Source: Trichomonas vaginalis G3 (taxonomy: Eukaryota; Parabasalia; Trichomonadida; Trichomonadidae). From it: a DNA stretch of 64,000 bases. The notes beneath the pieces were generated by a model. It searched no databases. It was not told the origin of the DNA and saw nothing but the letters and a program-made list of their open reading frames with translations. The DNA is taken from contig NC_067205.1 of the NCBI RefSeq assembly GCF_026262505.1, forward strand, positions 21,919,585 to 21,983,584, in the 5' to 3' direction. Shown here in pieces: positions 56,331-64,000 of the stretch. Numbering within the stretch: position 1 is the stretch's first letter; every line of letters begins with the position of its first letter. The position numbers were made by a program, and so were the translations under genes.

Positions 56331-57027
56331 ATAGCCTTAACAAAGAATTTTTCAAGTGATATTTTATATTCATCAACTATTTTATTATAAATATCATTAT
56401 ATGTTAAATGAAGTTCAGTTGTTGTTCCGTTCTTTGATATCTTAATTGTGCTAATATCCTTTATAGGATTTATTTTTGCAACTGTTCCGCAGCATGAAAC
56501 CTCATCATCTATGAAAAATTGAATCTTCACGTCTGAATCTTGAACATCACAAAGAATGGCGATAATGTGAATTAATGATTCATAAGGTAAAATAATTAAA
56601 CCGGATTGGTCAATTAAATTTATTATTGAATCATAATTATCAGTTATGATATCACGGTAAATTTTCATTAATTCAGAATTAATGTCTATTTTATATGGCG
56701 CATTGCGACTGTAATCGTAGATTCCTGGGTTCTCGATGTTTGATGAAAGAGGTGGGGGTATGTTGGATAAGTGGGAATTTCAACAGGTTCTTTACCAGGT
56801 TCAGATAAAATGATTGGGTCTCCATTCTCATGGTTTTCTTCATTCTCCTCATTCTTCGGTAAGTCACGAGTTAATAAATTTGGTTGAGTTGCTGACCTTG
56901 TTAATTCAGGACTAACATTAACTTTAACATTTTGAATAATTCGTGATTTATCATCATTTACGTTATAACCAACCGTAATCTCTGCTTTTGCGTTAGTGTT
57001 CTTTTGACTAGTGAAACGTCTTCTCAT
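56327..57027 (-). pseudogene. SCCG-motif minor protein, element B copy
   Basis: Counterpart of the element A gene at 33,056: MRRRFTSQKNTNAKAEITVG at the front, SGLIILPYESLIHIIAILCD and SCCG near the end, EKFFVKAI last. It overlaps the plus-strand gene tail to tail by four bases as in A. It is broken, about one or two breaks. Confidence 0.6.
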
Positions 57028-57059
57028 TTATATTCGAATAAAAAAATATATTTAAACTT

Positions 57060-57959
57060 TTATTTTGCTGGAACTTTTGAATCTATTATTTCCTGTATTT
57101 GTTCATGAAGTTGATTTTTAGCATTTTCATCGAAATTAATAGACCGAATATATTCATTAATTGCATTCTTATAATCATCTGATTTCTCAAATTTTCTTTT
57201 ATCTGATTCCTTAACTAAATCATAAGTTAAACCTCGTTGCTGATATAATGGTTTCTTAATTAAATCTTTGAATGCTTGAGATAAAGCACCTGATGCAATT
57301 CTTGCTACTATAATTGGTTGGAATTGCTGTTTAAGTTCATCTTTAACATTTGCGAAAACTGGATCGAATAAAGCAACTTTAAAGAATTTCTTAGCTGGAA
57401 TTTCAGGTCTTAAATTTGCATATTGACCATCAAACTGGTTAGAATATCGTGGTAATCCATCCGGTCCCTCTTCAATAGCATTTAATTCTTCATTGAAGTA
57501 AGAATATGGATTATGACGGTATGAATTAATTGGACCATTTTCACCTTCTCCAATGTATTGTTTAACAGCTTTTCCATTTTCATCAAATTGCATAGGATAA
57601 TGTTCATTATATGCTTTACGTTTAGGATAATCCGTCATTGTTAATTTATACCCATTTATGACTTTAATATTTCCTTGACCATCAGTAACGAAAACTTCAT
57701 TTATTCCATCAGGTTTTCCATTTGGACCCGTAATGTCTGCTTCGTGTGCTTCCCAATTTGGTCCGTGACGTTTGGCATATGCTTGAGCTTCTGGTAATGT
57801 TAAAACGTTTCTCATTTGTTTAACATCCTTTTGAAGACCGGCAACAATGTGGACTAATTCTTTCATTCCGTCTGGAACTTTCATAGTTCTATTATATGCA
57901 CCCTTTTTGTTTGTTCCTTGTTTTAATGGAACCTGTAGAAGATTTGCAATTTCTGTCAT
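57060..57959 (-). CDS. Conserved structural-region protein, 299 aa, element B
   Basis: Looks whole; starts [20 protein letters not shown] after TTTTTTATTTATAATTAAAC. Helical front ([20 protein letters not shown]), a [14 protein letters not shown] beta segment, a Pro/Tyr-rich middle ([20 protein letters not shown]) and a helical C-terminal half ending [10 protein letters not shown]. It is invariant between ATPase and SCCG genes in A and B. No family is recognised; a scaffold or internal virion protein is possible. Confidence 0.65.
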   Translation of the reverse strand: MTEIANLLQVPLKQGTNKKGAYNRTMKVPDGMKELVHIVAGLQKDVKQMRNVLTLPEAQAYAKRHGPNWEAHEADITGPNGKPDGINEVFVTDGQGNIKVINGYKLTMTDYPKRKAYNEHYPMQFDENGKAVKQYIGEGENGPINSYRHNPYSYFNEELNAIEEGPDGLPRYSNQFDGQYANLRPEIPAKKFFKVALFDPVFANVKDELKQQFQPIIVARIASGALSQAFKDLIKKPLYQQRGLTYDLVKESDKRKFEKSDDYKNAINEYIRSINFDENAKNQLHEQIQEIIDSKVPAK

Positions 57960-57999
57960 GTTTAATTATAAATAAAAAATAAAAATTAATTATAAAAAG

Positions 58000-58842
58000 T
58001 TATTCGAATTTAATGGAACCTTTATTTAAATCAACTATTATTTTTCCATGTTCTCCTAATTGTTGATATTGTGTGTAAAGTTCATTAATGCTCATTGGTA
58101 AATTCACTTGATAAAGCATAACGTTCAACTGTTGACGACTAAAAACCACTGAATTAATGAATGTAAACGAAAAAACAGTGGACAGGTTTGATTTAATGTT
58201 TGTGCTTAATGCTTTAAAGTATTGAACAGCCATGAAGAATGAACACTGAATGTGTCGACATTGAGTTAATAATTGATTAAAATATGATTTCTCATTAGTT
58301 ATTAGTTTTGATTTCACCGCATCATCTAGAAAAATGAGTGAATGCAAAAATTCTCTATCAAAATTTGAAATAGAAAGTGTTTCAAATAATTCATCCCGTT
58401 GTTTATCAATAATTTTATCCTCTAATCCTTGCTTCTTGATTGTATTATATAATTCTTTATACATTACAAAGTTTTTTAAATAATCTTCTGCTTCTTCTTG
58501 TGATAAATAAATAATTGGAATTTTGATTAAATGCTTTAAAGATTCAAATGTATCATCTGAAGGTGAACCTGAACGGTTGATATAAATTAACACATGTGAA
58601 TAGGGTGAAGTGTTAGCAATAATGATAATTTGTTTTAATATCGTTAATGTTTTACCTTTATTTTGTTTACCAATTGCTGCAGTGATTGAATTTAAGTAAC
58701 ATTCAGAATATGGAATTTTCATTAATTTTTCCTTAGATAGAGCATTTCTATTATCACTCAATGCTTCATTAATCATATCATCTACGTATGTATTATATAC
58801 TCCTGCTAATTCTTCATAAGGGGTGGATGAATTTAAATCCAT
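58000..58842 (-). CDS. FtsK/HerA-type DNA packaging ATPase, element B
   Basis: This 280-residue frame looks whole. Walker A AIGKQNKGKT, Walker B HSLIFLDDAV, and the QLLTQCRHIQCSFFMAVQYF segment are as in element A. A short stretch after SNLSTVF differs from A in sequence and length and then returns to RQQLNVMLYQVNLPMSINEL. Same role: genome packaging. Confidence 0.9.
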   Translation of the reverse strand: MDLNSSTPYEELAGVYNTYVDDMINEALSDNRNALSKEKLMKIPYSECYLNSITAAIGKQNKGKTLTILKQIIIIANTSPYSHVLIYINRSGSPSDDTFESLKHLIKIPIIYLSQEEAEDYLKNFVMYKELYNTIKKQGLEDKIIDKQRDELFETLSISNFDREFLHSLIFLDDAVKSKLITNEKSYFNQLLTQCRHIQCSFFMAVQYFKALSTNIKSNLSTVFSFTFINSVVFSRQQLNVMLYQVNLPMSINELYTQYQQLGEHGKIIVDLNKGSIKFE

Positions 58843-58883
58843 TTAATCAAAAATAAATTTATAATTTTAAACATTTCTATTCA

Positions 58884-60509
58884 TCAATATTTCATCATAT
58901 GAACTTCTATATGCTGCGGTGGTGTACCTGTTGGATGATATTTCAAACCTTCATCCGGTGTCCATGTCCAATATGTAGTCCTAGTAAACCAAACCTGAGG
59001 AGGATTTGTCACTTTTGAACAGTAAGTGTCATTTTCACCCTGAATGATTGGATAAGCTTTCACTTGTACTGTAACTTGTGAGTTGAAAGTTTCTAATCCA
59101 TCAAAGAATATACCCGCTCCATCACGTTGAACTGGAATAGTGCATAAGAATGAAGTTTGGTCTTTCCATGTTCTAGCTAATGGTGTGCCATCATCATCAT
59201 TCAGTGGTCTAGTTAATGAGTCCTCGTATTCTTCTGTGCATTCATTCACTCCATCTAAATCAGAAGCTTGAAGCATACGTGTAAAGAATATGTCACCCAC
59301 TGTGGTCATCGCTTGATCGGGGAAGTTTCTGGAATCTATAGTGACCTGAAGACCTCGAAGCATTGGATTTTCTAAAACCGTTCTTTGCATTGCATTCTTC
59401 GGAAATGTTAACACAACATCTGTAACATTATGAAGAGCGTATGAGAAATCTGAGCTAATACCTTCAGGAGTGATGCAACCTCCATTTAGTGAACGAACGT
59501 CAATATGTTGAGCTGGAATCATGAATGGATCTTCCTTACTAAATAAACGTGGTATTGCTTTAACTGATTCTTCAATTAAACCGTATCCTGGTGTAATGCA
59601 TTTATCCTCTAAAACTTCCATCTTTGTGCATGAAATAATAACGTCTTCAACTGTTGCGTCAGCAGATGTAGCGGCTAAGCTTGTAATTAATTTGGCAGGA
59701 AGTCCGATTTGTTGGAATTTACGATCATATTTATAAACATGATTCATAATCTTTTCATAATTTTCATCAGTTATCTTTTCATAAACGTAATTTTGTAAAT
59801 CAGCAACTCTTAACGGGTCAACCTGACAAAATACTAAAGTATCCCTGAAAACATAATATTTAAGAATGATTTCACCAAATGATTTAGGATAATCATCGAA
59901 CGCCTGAAATGCTAACAAATCATTTACCGGAATAATCATATCAAAAGCGACATCAACTTCTTCATTTGCTTTCTTGAAAACTTCTGAAGGGTCAATATAT
60001 TTACCACATACTGAGTTATCATATTTTTGAACATTATTATATAACGAATGAACAAACTTTTTAACTTTCCTTTCTGATTTTGGTTTATATGTTGCAAATG
60101 CGAAAGATTCACGGGCGCAATCCATCTGAAGATAACCAGCATCACCTCTTTCGGTTTCTACTTCTAATTGCTTAAAGCTTTGATTTGATGATTTATAACC
60201 AACGAATAAACGCATGCATTTAAAAGCGGCATCACATGTGAAAGCTTTATTTGAAACTAGAGTTGCTTTAACTTTGCGTTTAATATATGTGTCACCTAAT
60301 TGGTTCACATCATGAGCCGGATTTGTAATTCTTAAATGAGTTTGTTTATCATCAAAATATGGAGCATCAGAGTCATAGCATGAACTTTCAAGTTCTCTAT
60401 AATATCTTCTTCCATCATTCTTTGCGAATATTTCATTTATCTTTTCGAATGAATGAAATACATTTCCATTAATCGGTTTAGTGTTTGGCACTAAATAGTT
60501 AGTCGTCAT
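58884..60509 (-). CDS. Major capsid protein, element B
   Basis: This 541-residue frame looks whole. It is about 98 percent identical to the element A capsid protein with the same landmarks (KCMRLFVGYKSSNQSFKQLE, IPVNDLLAFQAFDDYPKSFG), differing mainly in the last residues after DEGLKYH. Double jelly-roll shell protein by family and layout. Confidence 0.85.
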   Translation of the reverse strand: MTTNYLVPNTKPINGNVFHSFEKINEIFAKNDGRRYYRELESSCYDSDAPYFDDKQTHLRITNPAHDVNQLGDTYIKRKVKATLVSNKAFTCDAAFKCMRLFVGYKSSNQSFKQLEVETERGDAGYLQMDCARESFAFATYKPKSERKVKKFVHSLYNNVQKYDNSVCGKYIDPSEVFKKANEEVDVAFDMIIPVNDLLAFQAFDDYPKSFGEIILKYYVFRDTLVFCQVDPLRVADLQNYVYEKITDENYEKIMNHVYKYDRKFQQIGLPAKLITSLAATSADATVEDVIISCTKMEVLEDKCITPGYGLIEESVKAIPRLFSKEDPFMIPAQHIDVRSLNGGCITPEGISSDFSYALHNVTDVVLTFPKNAMQRTVLENPMLRGLQVTIDSRNFPDQAMTTVGDIFFTRMLQASDLDGVNECTEEYEDSLTRPLNDDDGTPLARTWKDQTSFLCTIPVQRDGAGIFFDGLETFNSQVTVQVKAYPIIQGENDTYCSKVTNPPQVWFTRTTYWTWTPDEGLKYHPTGTPPQHIEVHMMKY

Positions 60510-60578
60510 TTATTATTAAATAAAAAATCAAAATTAAAAGATGAAAATGAATTTTTAATTTTAATGAAATAATCAACT

Positions 60579-60791
60579 ATGGCTGCAGGATTCTTTAAGA
60601 AACTGTGGGATAAAGTAAAAAGAGGAGCGCATAAAGTTTGGGAAGGGATTAAGAAAGGAGCAAATTGGATATTTAAGAATAAAGAAGCAATTAGTGACGT
60701 TGCTGAACAAATAGCACCTAATGTTCCGGTAAGGGAAGTATTAAATAAAGGAGATAAGGTTTATCGTCGACTACAACCGATACTAAGATAA
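60579..60791 (+). CDS. Small amphipathic protein 1, 70 aa, element B
   Basis: MAAGFFKKLWDKVKRGAHKV continues WEGIKKGANWIFKNKEA. More diverged from the element A copy than its capsid neighbour is, yet it keeps the Trp/Phe/Lys pattern of the amphipathic front. Its first eight residues now equal those of the opposite-strand protein 2. Confidence 0.65.
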   Translation: MAAGFFKKLWDKVKRGAHKVWEGIKKGANWIFKNKEAISDVAEQIAPNVPVREVLNKGDKVYRRLQPILR

Positions 60792-60815
60792 AAATAATAT
60801 TTATTTATTTTTCCA

Positions 60816-61052
60816 CTATCTACCCCCTATTTTATTAAGTATTCCTTCAGCAATTCCACCAACTGCGTTACCTGCTTGTGCTCCCATCGCCGGATTACCT
60901 GCTTTAGCACCTAATACTCCTCCTATGATAGTTCCTGCCGTTTTCGCTACTGGTGCCAAAAAGTTTGCAACGGGTTTAATAATCTTTTGATGAACCCAAC
61001 TTGCAGCTTTCTTAATTCCTTCCCATAATTTTTTAAAGAATCCTGCCGCCAT
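60816..61052 (-). CDS. Small amphipathic glycine-rich protein 2, 78 aa, element B
   Basis: MAAGFFKKLWEGIKKAASWV, then KPVANFLAPVAKTAGTIIGG and a glycine-zipper tail. Same layout and convergent pairing as in element A. Likely membrane-active minor capsid protein; inference. Confidence 0.65.
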   Translation of the reverse strand: MAAGFFKKLWEGIKKAASWVHQKIIKPVANFLAPVAKTAGTIIGGVLGAKAGNPAMGAQAGNAVGGIAEGILNKIGGR

Positions 61053-61119
61053 CTCTGATTTAATATTAATTAAAAAATATATTTCATCACTTATATTCTA
61101 ATTTTTTATTTAATGATAA

Positions 61120-61525
61120 ATGAACCGATTTTAAAAATAAATGAAACAGAGGAGGAAGAAATAAATGAAAGTGAAAATGTTCAACAAAAAATAAACGTTG
61201 TTAAACCAATTACTGAAATAAAAATTTTTTCATCTGTTGATGAATTTAATGACTATTATGCTAATAATAAAAATTATTTGAAGAATTGACAACATGTAAA
61301 TTGAATAAAATGTTTAAAGTTGAGGACAGAGTCCAAGACCCGGAGGGTCATGGATTCAAAATTTCAAAAATAAAAGGTGTTGTTAGTTTAAAATCTATTC
61401 CTCAATCAAGAATCACCTCATTAATGAAAATTGATGATTTAACAAAAAGAATAGAAATTATTGAAGAGCGAATAAATCAAATTATTGATTTCATAAATCA
61501 TGACTCGTTGAGCCCGGGTCCTTAA
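61120..61525 (+). pseudogene. Charged protein with helical tail, element B copy
   Basis: Counterpart of the element A gene at 37,801. It carries an in-frame 27-base double-hairpin insert near 61,323-61,350 and a different end, because a hairpin-rich block follows. It is broken, about one or two breaks. Confidence 0.6.
61323..61350. repeat. Double-hairpin insert in the charged-protein gene, element B
   Basis: GGAC-AGA-GTCC, two bases, GACCC-GGA-GGGTC: 27 extra bases relative to element A (AAAGTTGATGGATTC against AAAGTTGA...TGGATTC). The insert adds nine residues and keeps the frame. Confidence 0.85.
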
Positions 61526-61562
61526 AGCTCAAGGCACAAAGTGCCCAGGACTTAAAGTCCAT
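61500..61562. repeat. Hairpin cluster between convergent genes, element B
   Basis: GAGC...GCTC around CCCGGG, then GGCAC-AAA-GTGCC, two bases, GGACT-TAA-AGTCC. It lies exactly where the charged-protein gene and the right-end gene converge, and forms the end of both reading frames. The GGCAC-NNN-GTGCC unit also occurs at 22,775. Confidence 0.8.
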
Positions 61563-62037
61563 CACTGAGTTCAAGGTTATATTCATCAAATATTTCATTA
61601 TTAAATGCAACTTCTGCTAGTTTATTTATTTTTTCAATACGATCATTTGAAAGTCTATCGTTTAATTTTTTCTGAAGTTTTTCATTTTCTAGTTCTGAAA
61701 CTTTATTTGGATGATATTTAAACCCGTTAAATTCTTTTTCCTCAGTTTTGATCATTAATTTACAAAGAACTTTTGTGGTTGGAATTCGTTTAAACCATTT
61801 ATCATTAATATTTGTTATAAATTCAATATCTGGAATTAATTCCCAAATTTTTGCATTTTCAATTAATTTATTATCAAATGCAAAAGCAATAGGTTTAATA
61901 TTAAACTTACCTTTATAATATATACTTTCTACATAATCATCGAAATAAACATCTACTTGTTTAACATTTTCAAGAATTGGTGAAAGAACATCCATTAATT
62001 GATTGACGGTTACGAATCTTGATCCACTCATTTTCAT
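61552..62037 (-). CDS. Right-end gene, 161 aa, element B
   Basis: Starts MKMSGSRFVTVNQLMDVLSP; its first four codons lie in the TIR, so it shares start and promoter with the 42,427 gene. It has a strand-helix pattern, VDVYFDDYVESIYYKGKFNI, a middle with WELIPDIEF, and a helical basic tail. A weak counterpart is the element C gene at 12,664 (FISVNKYMTEV). Element A has no equivalent. Function unknown. Confidence 0.6.
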   Translation of the reverse strand: MKMSGSRFVTVNQLMDVLSPILENVKQVDVYFDDYVESIYYKGKFNIKPIAFAFDNKLIENAKIWELIPDIEFITNINDKWFKRIPTTKVLCKLMIKTEEKEFNGFKYHPNKVSELENEKLQKKLNDRLSNDRIEKINKLAEVAFNNEIFDEYNLELSDGL

Positions 62038-62841
62038 ACGAATTAAAAAAATAAATTATTCAAAAAATGTAAGACATGAATTTTTAAAGTTTATTTTTCA
62101 TTCATGAATGATAATTATATCTGATTTCTTTTACTCTCTCGTATATACTAGATTTGAAGAATTCAGAACATTTCCCATAATCTCCTAAATGTTTTCTTAT
62201 CCCTAACGTGTGCCAGTTATTATATGAAACTGAATAAACTTTATCTTTATCTTTACACCTTTCATCACTTCCAATATATTTATATCTCAGTTTTGATTTA
62301 GCATTTTCATATTCATTAGCGTTTAATAATTCACAGTCTTCCTTTTTAAATTGATGTTTAAGATATTCAGGATTTAATACTCTACGTTTATATGCTCCTA
62401 ACTTAGTCCTAAAGGTTTTTCTACAAAATTTAGGAATTCCATCCTCTTGAATGTCATCAATGATTTCCATTTCATTATTTTCAATTTCTTCTTCTCGTTT
62501 ATGAGGTCTTTGATTATGACTCCATTGATTCCATGAAATTAAATATTCTTTATCATTATATTTATACCTCATTAGCTTATTTTGGCTTTCATATTCATTT
62601 AATAATTCACAATCTTCATTTTTAAATTGAAGTTTAACCCATTCAGGATTTAAACAATGTTTAATTAATCGCGGAATATCTGACATCATCTATATATAGC
62701 TTCTTTTATAAAAGATAAAAAAATAAATTATTTTAAAATTAATGTTAATTTTTTAATGTGTTTAGTATATAAATATTTTAATGCATCGTCTATATATAGA
62801 TGTTACAAAAAAAGTCACACAACCCGCACTCATATACTACT
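62025..62841. repeat. Right terminal inverted repeat of element B
   Basis: Mirror of the left TIR, nearly identical, ending CCCGCACTCATATACTACT at the target duplication. Confidence 0.93.
62102..62689 (-). CDS. TIR-encoded two-repeat protein, 195 aa (right copy)
   Basis: Same as the left-TIR protein with about one residue changed. Two tandem LNPE...EDCELLN...N-x-W domains. Transcribed inward from the right end. Confidence 0.75.
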   Translation of the reverse strand: MMSDIPRLIKHCLNPEWVKLQFKNEDCELLNEYESQNKLMRYKYNDKEYLISWNQWSHNQRPHKREEEIENNEMEIIDDIQEDGIPKFCRKTFRTKLGAYKRRVLNPEYLKHQFKKEDCELLNANEYENAKSKLRYKYIGSDERCKDKDKVYSVSYNNWHTLGIRKHLGDYGKCSEFFKSSIYERVKEIRYNYHS

Positions 62842-62847
62842 AACGTC
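62842..62847. repeat. Target-site duplication, right of element B
   Basis: AACGTC, identical to the left copy. Confidence 0.9.
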
Positions 62848-63326
62848 TCAAATTTTTTTCAATTTTTTCCGAATTGTATAAATTTTTCTTCTTTTTAACC
62901 TTAGATTTCTCACTTCCAGTATAAATGAACGATAACAAAAAGTCTCTATTAAGAATTATTACAACGATTTATTATGAATATGGTTTATTTTTTGAAGATT
63001 ATTTTTATAATTTTTGCTTGTTGAGCGACATTGAAGAATTTGAGGATATTTATTTATTGTTCTATTGTTATTGCTTAATCGGGTTTGCTCAATGACATTG
63101 AAATATTCGTAGATATGAATTCAAAATATACTTTAAGTAATGTAACCAATTCCTGTTGAAAAAACTCTTGAAAATGGATCACAAAAAATTAAAACCTAGC
63201 TCCAATTGTATTAGAATTCCCGAAATCAATGATTTCAACGAAACTAGGCAATTTTAACAGCCGAAACTTAAAAAGATAAATATATATGAAAAACCTAGAT
63301 ATTTATTAAATAAAATTTCAAAGCAT
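62848..63326. other. Host intergenic DNA
   Basis: AT-rich; no gene, repeat or element-like start seen. It separates element B from the tetraspanin gene. Confidence 0.6.
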
Positions 63327-63923
63327 TTAATTTTCAGAATCCTTGTGACCTGTTTCACAGAAGAAGATGATCATTGGAACAAGTAATATTAATGAAACAA
63401 CCCAAATTACAACGAAAACAATGAGCCAGTTCTTGCAAGCAGTTGTGATGTGGTAAACGAGGTTGTCAATTCTTGGATCGCAACATTTATTATTAGGATC
63501 ATTGCATGTTCCAGTTTCTCGCAATCCTAGGCAGTCCCAGGCGCCTGCATAATCCTTATAATTCGTTGCGTTTTCGAATTTCTGTAAGAATGTTTTCTTA
63601 ACTGATTCATTTTTAGTTGTATAGGAAATGATGATGCAAACCAATATAAACGCAGGTATTTGCAGCACGCCTGAAATACCTAAGAAAATAATTGTCCATT
63701 CGAATGAGAAAGAAAGGACGGCTGTGACGACTGATAATGTTAAGAAAATTGATGCAAATAAGCCAACGTTCTTCCATGATTTTCCGAGTGTTTCTTCGAT
63801 TAATTGATCGTTTACAAGGCTATACCAATGAGACATGAAGACTGTGAGACCTACAAGACCGAAGGTCAATGCTAAGCCTATAATTGCAAATGTAAGATTA
63901 ATAGCAAACTGCTTTATATCCAT
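63327..63923 (-). CDS. Tetraspanin-family membrane protein (host)
   Basis: 198 residues, four hydrophobic segments at about 8-30, 53-71, 76-101 and 166-188. A short first loop and a larger second loop (102-165) contain Cys at 131, 140, 147, 148 and 163. The paired NKCCDP stands where tetraspanins have CCG; the second position fits, the Gly does not. A short cytoplasmic tail ends HKDSEN. Tetraspanins organise plasma-membrane or exosome microdomains, and trichomonads have a family of them. Intronless. An unrelated four-segment protein cannot be fully excluded. Confidence 0.75.
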   Translation of the reverse strand: MDIKQFAINLTFAIIGLALTFGLVGLTVFMSHWYSLVNDQLIEETLGKSWKNVGLFASIFLTLSVVTAVLSFSFEWTIIFLGISGVLQIPAFILVCIIISYTTKNESVKKTFLQKFENATNYKDYAGAWDCLGLRETGTCNDPNNKCCDPRIDNLVYHITTACKNWLIVFVVIWVVSLILLVPMIIFFCETGHKDSEN

Positions 63924-64000
63924 TTATAAATATTTGAAAGATTTACAAAAATTTACAATAACCGTTCGAAAAGAAATCAGATATATATTCTTTGATACTT

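Larger units (their letters stand above)
41623..62841. mobile_element. Polinton/Maverick element B, full length but broken
   Basis: A 21.22-kb element with 817-bp inverted repeats beginning AGTAGTATATGAGTGCGGG and a perfect 6-bp duplication. Order: TIR gene, unrecognised gene, polymerase B, integrase, two small genes, primase-helicase between inverted arrays, KilA-N gene, chimeric fibre, minor proteins, ATPase, capsid protein, two amphipathic proteins, charged protein, right-end gene, TIR gene. It shares the A gene order but is longer at both ends and in the polymerase. TIR copies are nearly identical, so it is young. It is broken, about twenty breaks, most in the helicase and fibre; capsid, ATPase and several small genes look whole. 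Confidence 0.95.

Overview
The window looks like a trichomonad protist chromosome (Trichomonas vaginalis or a relative) loaded with Polinton/Maverick virus-like elements. The reasons are AT-rich DNA, intronless genes, two complete Polintons with 6-bp target duplications, and host genes (a PARP6/8-like ADP-ribosyltransferase with a trichomonad-type TCATT initiator just before its ATG, and a tetraspanin) in the gaps. The species is inferred, not proven.

Layout. 1-20,940 ('element C', left end outside the window, heavily decayed): a second, divergent Polinton-like lineage with a tail-fibre-like protein, integrase, small amphipathic protein, HNH endonuclease, KilA-N and T5orf172 regulators, packaging ATPase, SF3 helicase, minor structural proteins, a double-jelly-roll capsid protein and a roughly 1,000-residue coiled-coil protein. 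It is interrupted at about 6.95-8.45 kb by a GC-richer, gene-free island between inverted minisatellites. 20,940-22,871: a leader region and two unrecognised genes. 22,878-38,534 ('element A', 15.66 kb): a nearly whole Polinton with about 480-bp terminal inverted repeats (TIRs), target duplication ATTCGA, and a polymerase present only as a remnant. 38,541-41,616: host DNA with the PARP gene. 41,623-62,841 ('element B', 21.22 kb): a sister Polinton with 817-bp TIRs, target duplication AACGTC, and about twenty breaks. 62,848-64,000: host DNA with the tetraspanin.

How the element genes work together (family knowledge plus inference). Integrase inserts the element. Protein-primed polymerase B and a PrimPol-SF3 helicase replicate it. 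The FtsK/HerA ATPase packages DNA into a capsid made of the major capsid protein and minor proteins, small amphipathic proteins may act on membranes, and a fibre with a phage-collar-like head may bind host cells. KilA-N/T5orf172 proteins are probable regulators.

Most interesting signals. (1) Short GC-rich double-hairpin inserts, some in frame inside genes, are proven mobile or polymorphic by A/B comparison. (2) Two distinct capsid lineages sit side by side and exchange genes; element B has a fibre with an A-type stem and a C-type head. (3) Inverted arrays of long repeats flank the primase-helicase, with repeat words that differ between elements but match within one. (4) Palindromic regulatory modules exist in two covarying sequence flavours. 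(5) A TIR-borne gene encodes a two-repeat protein, and in element B the TIR edge falls inside the start of the next gene on each side. All similarity statements come from reading the sequences by eye; no database search was possible.
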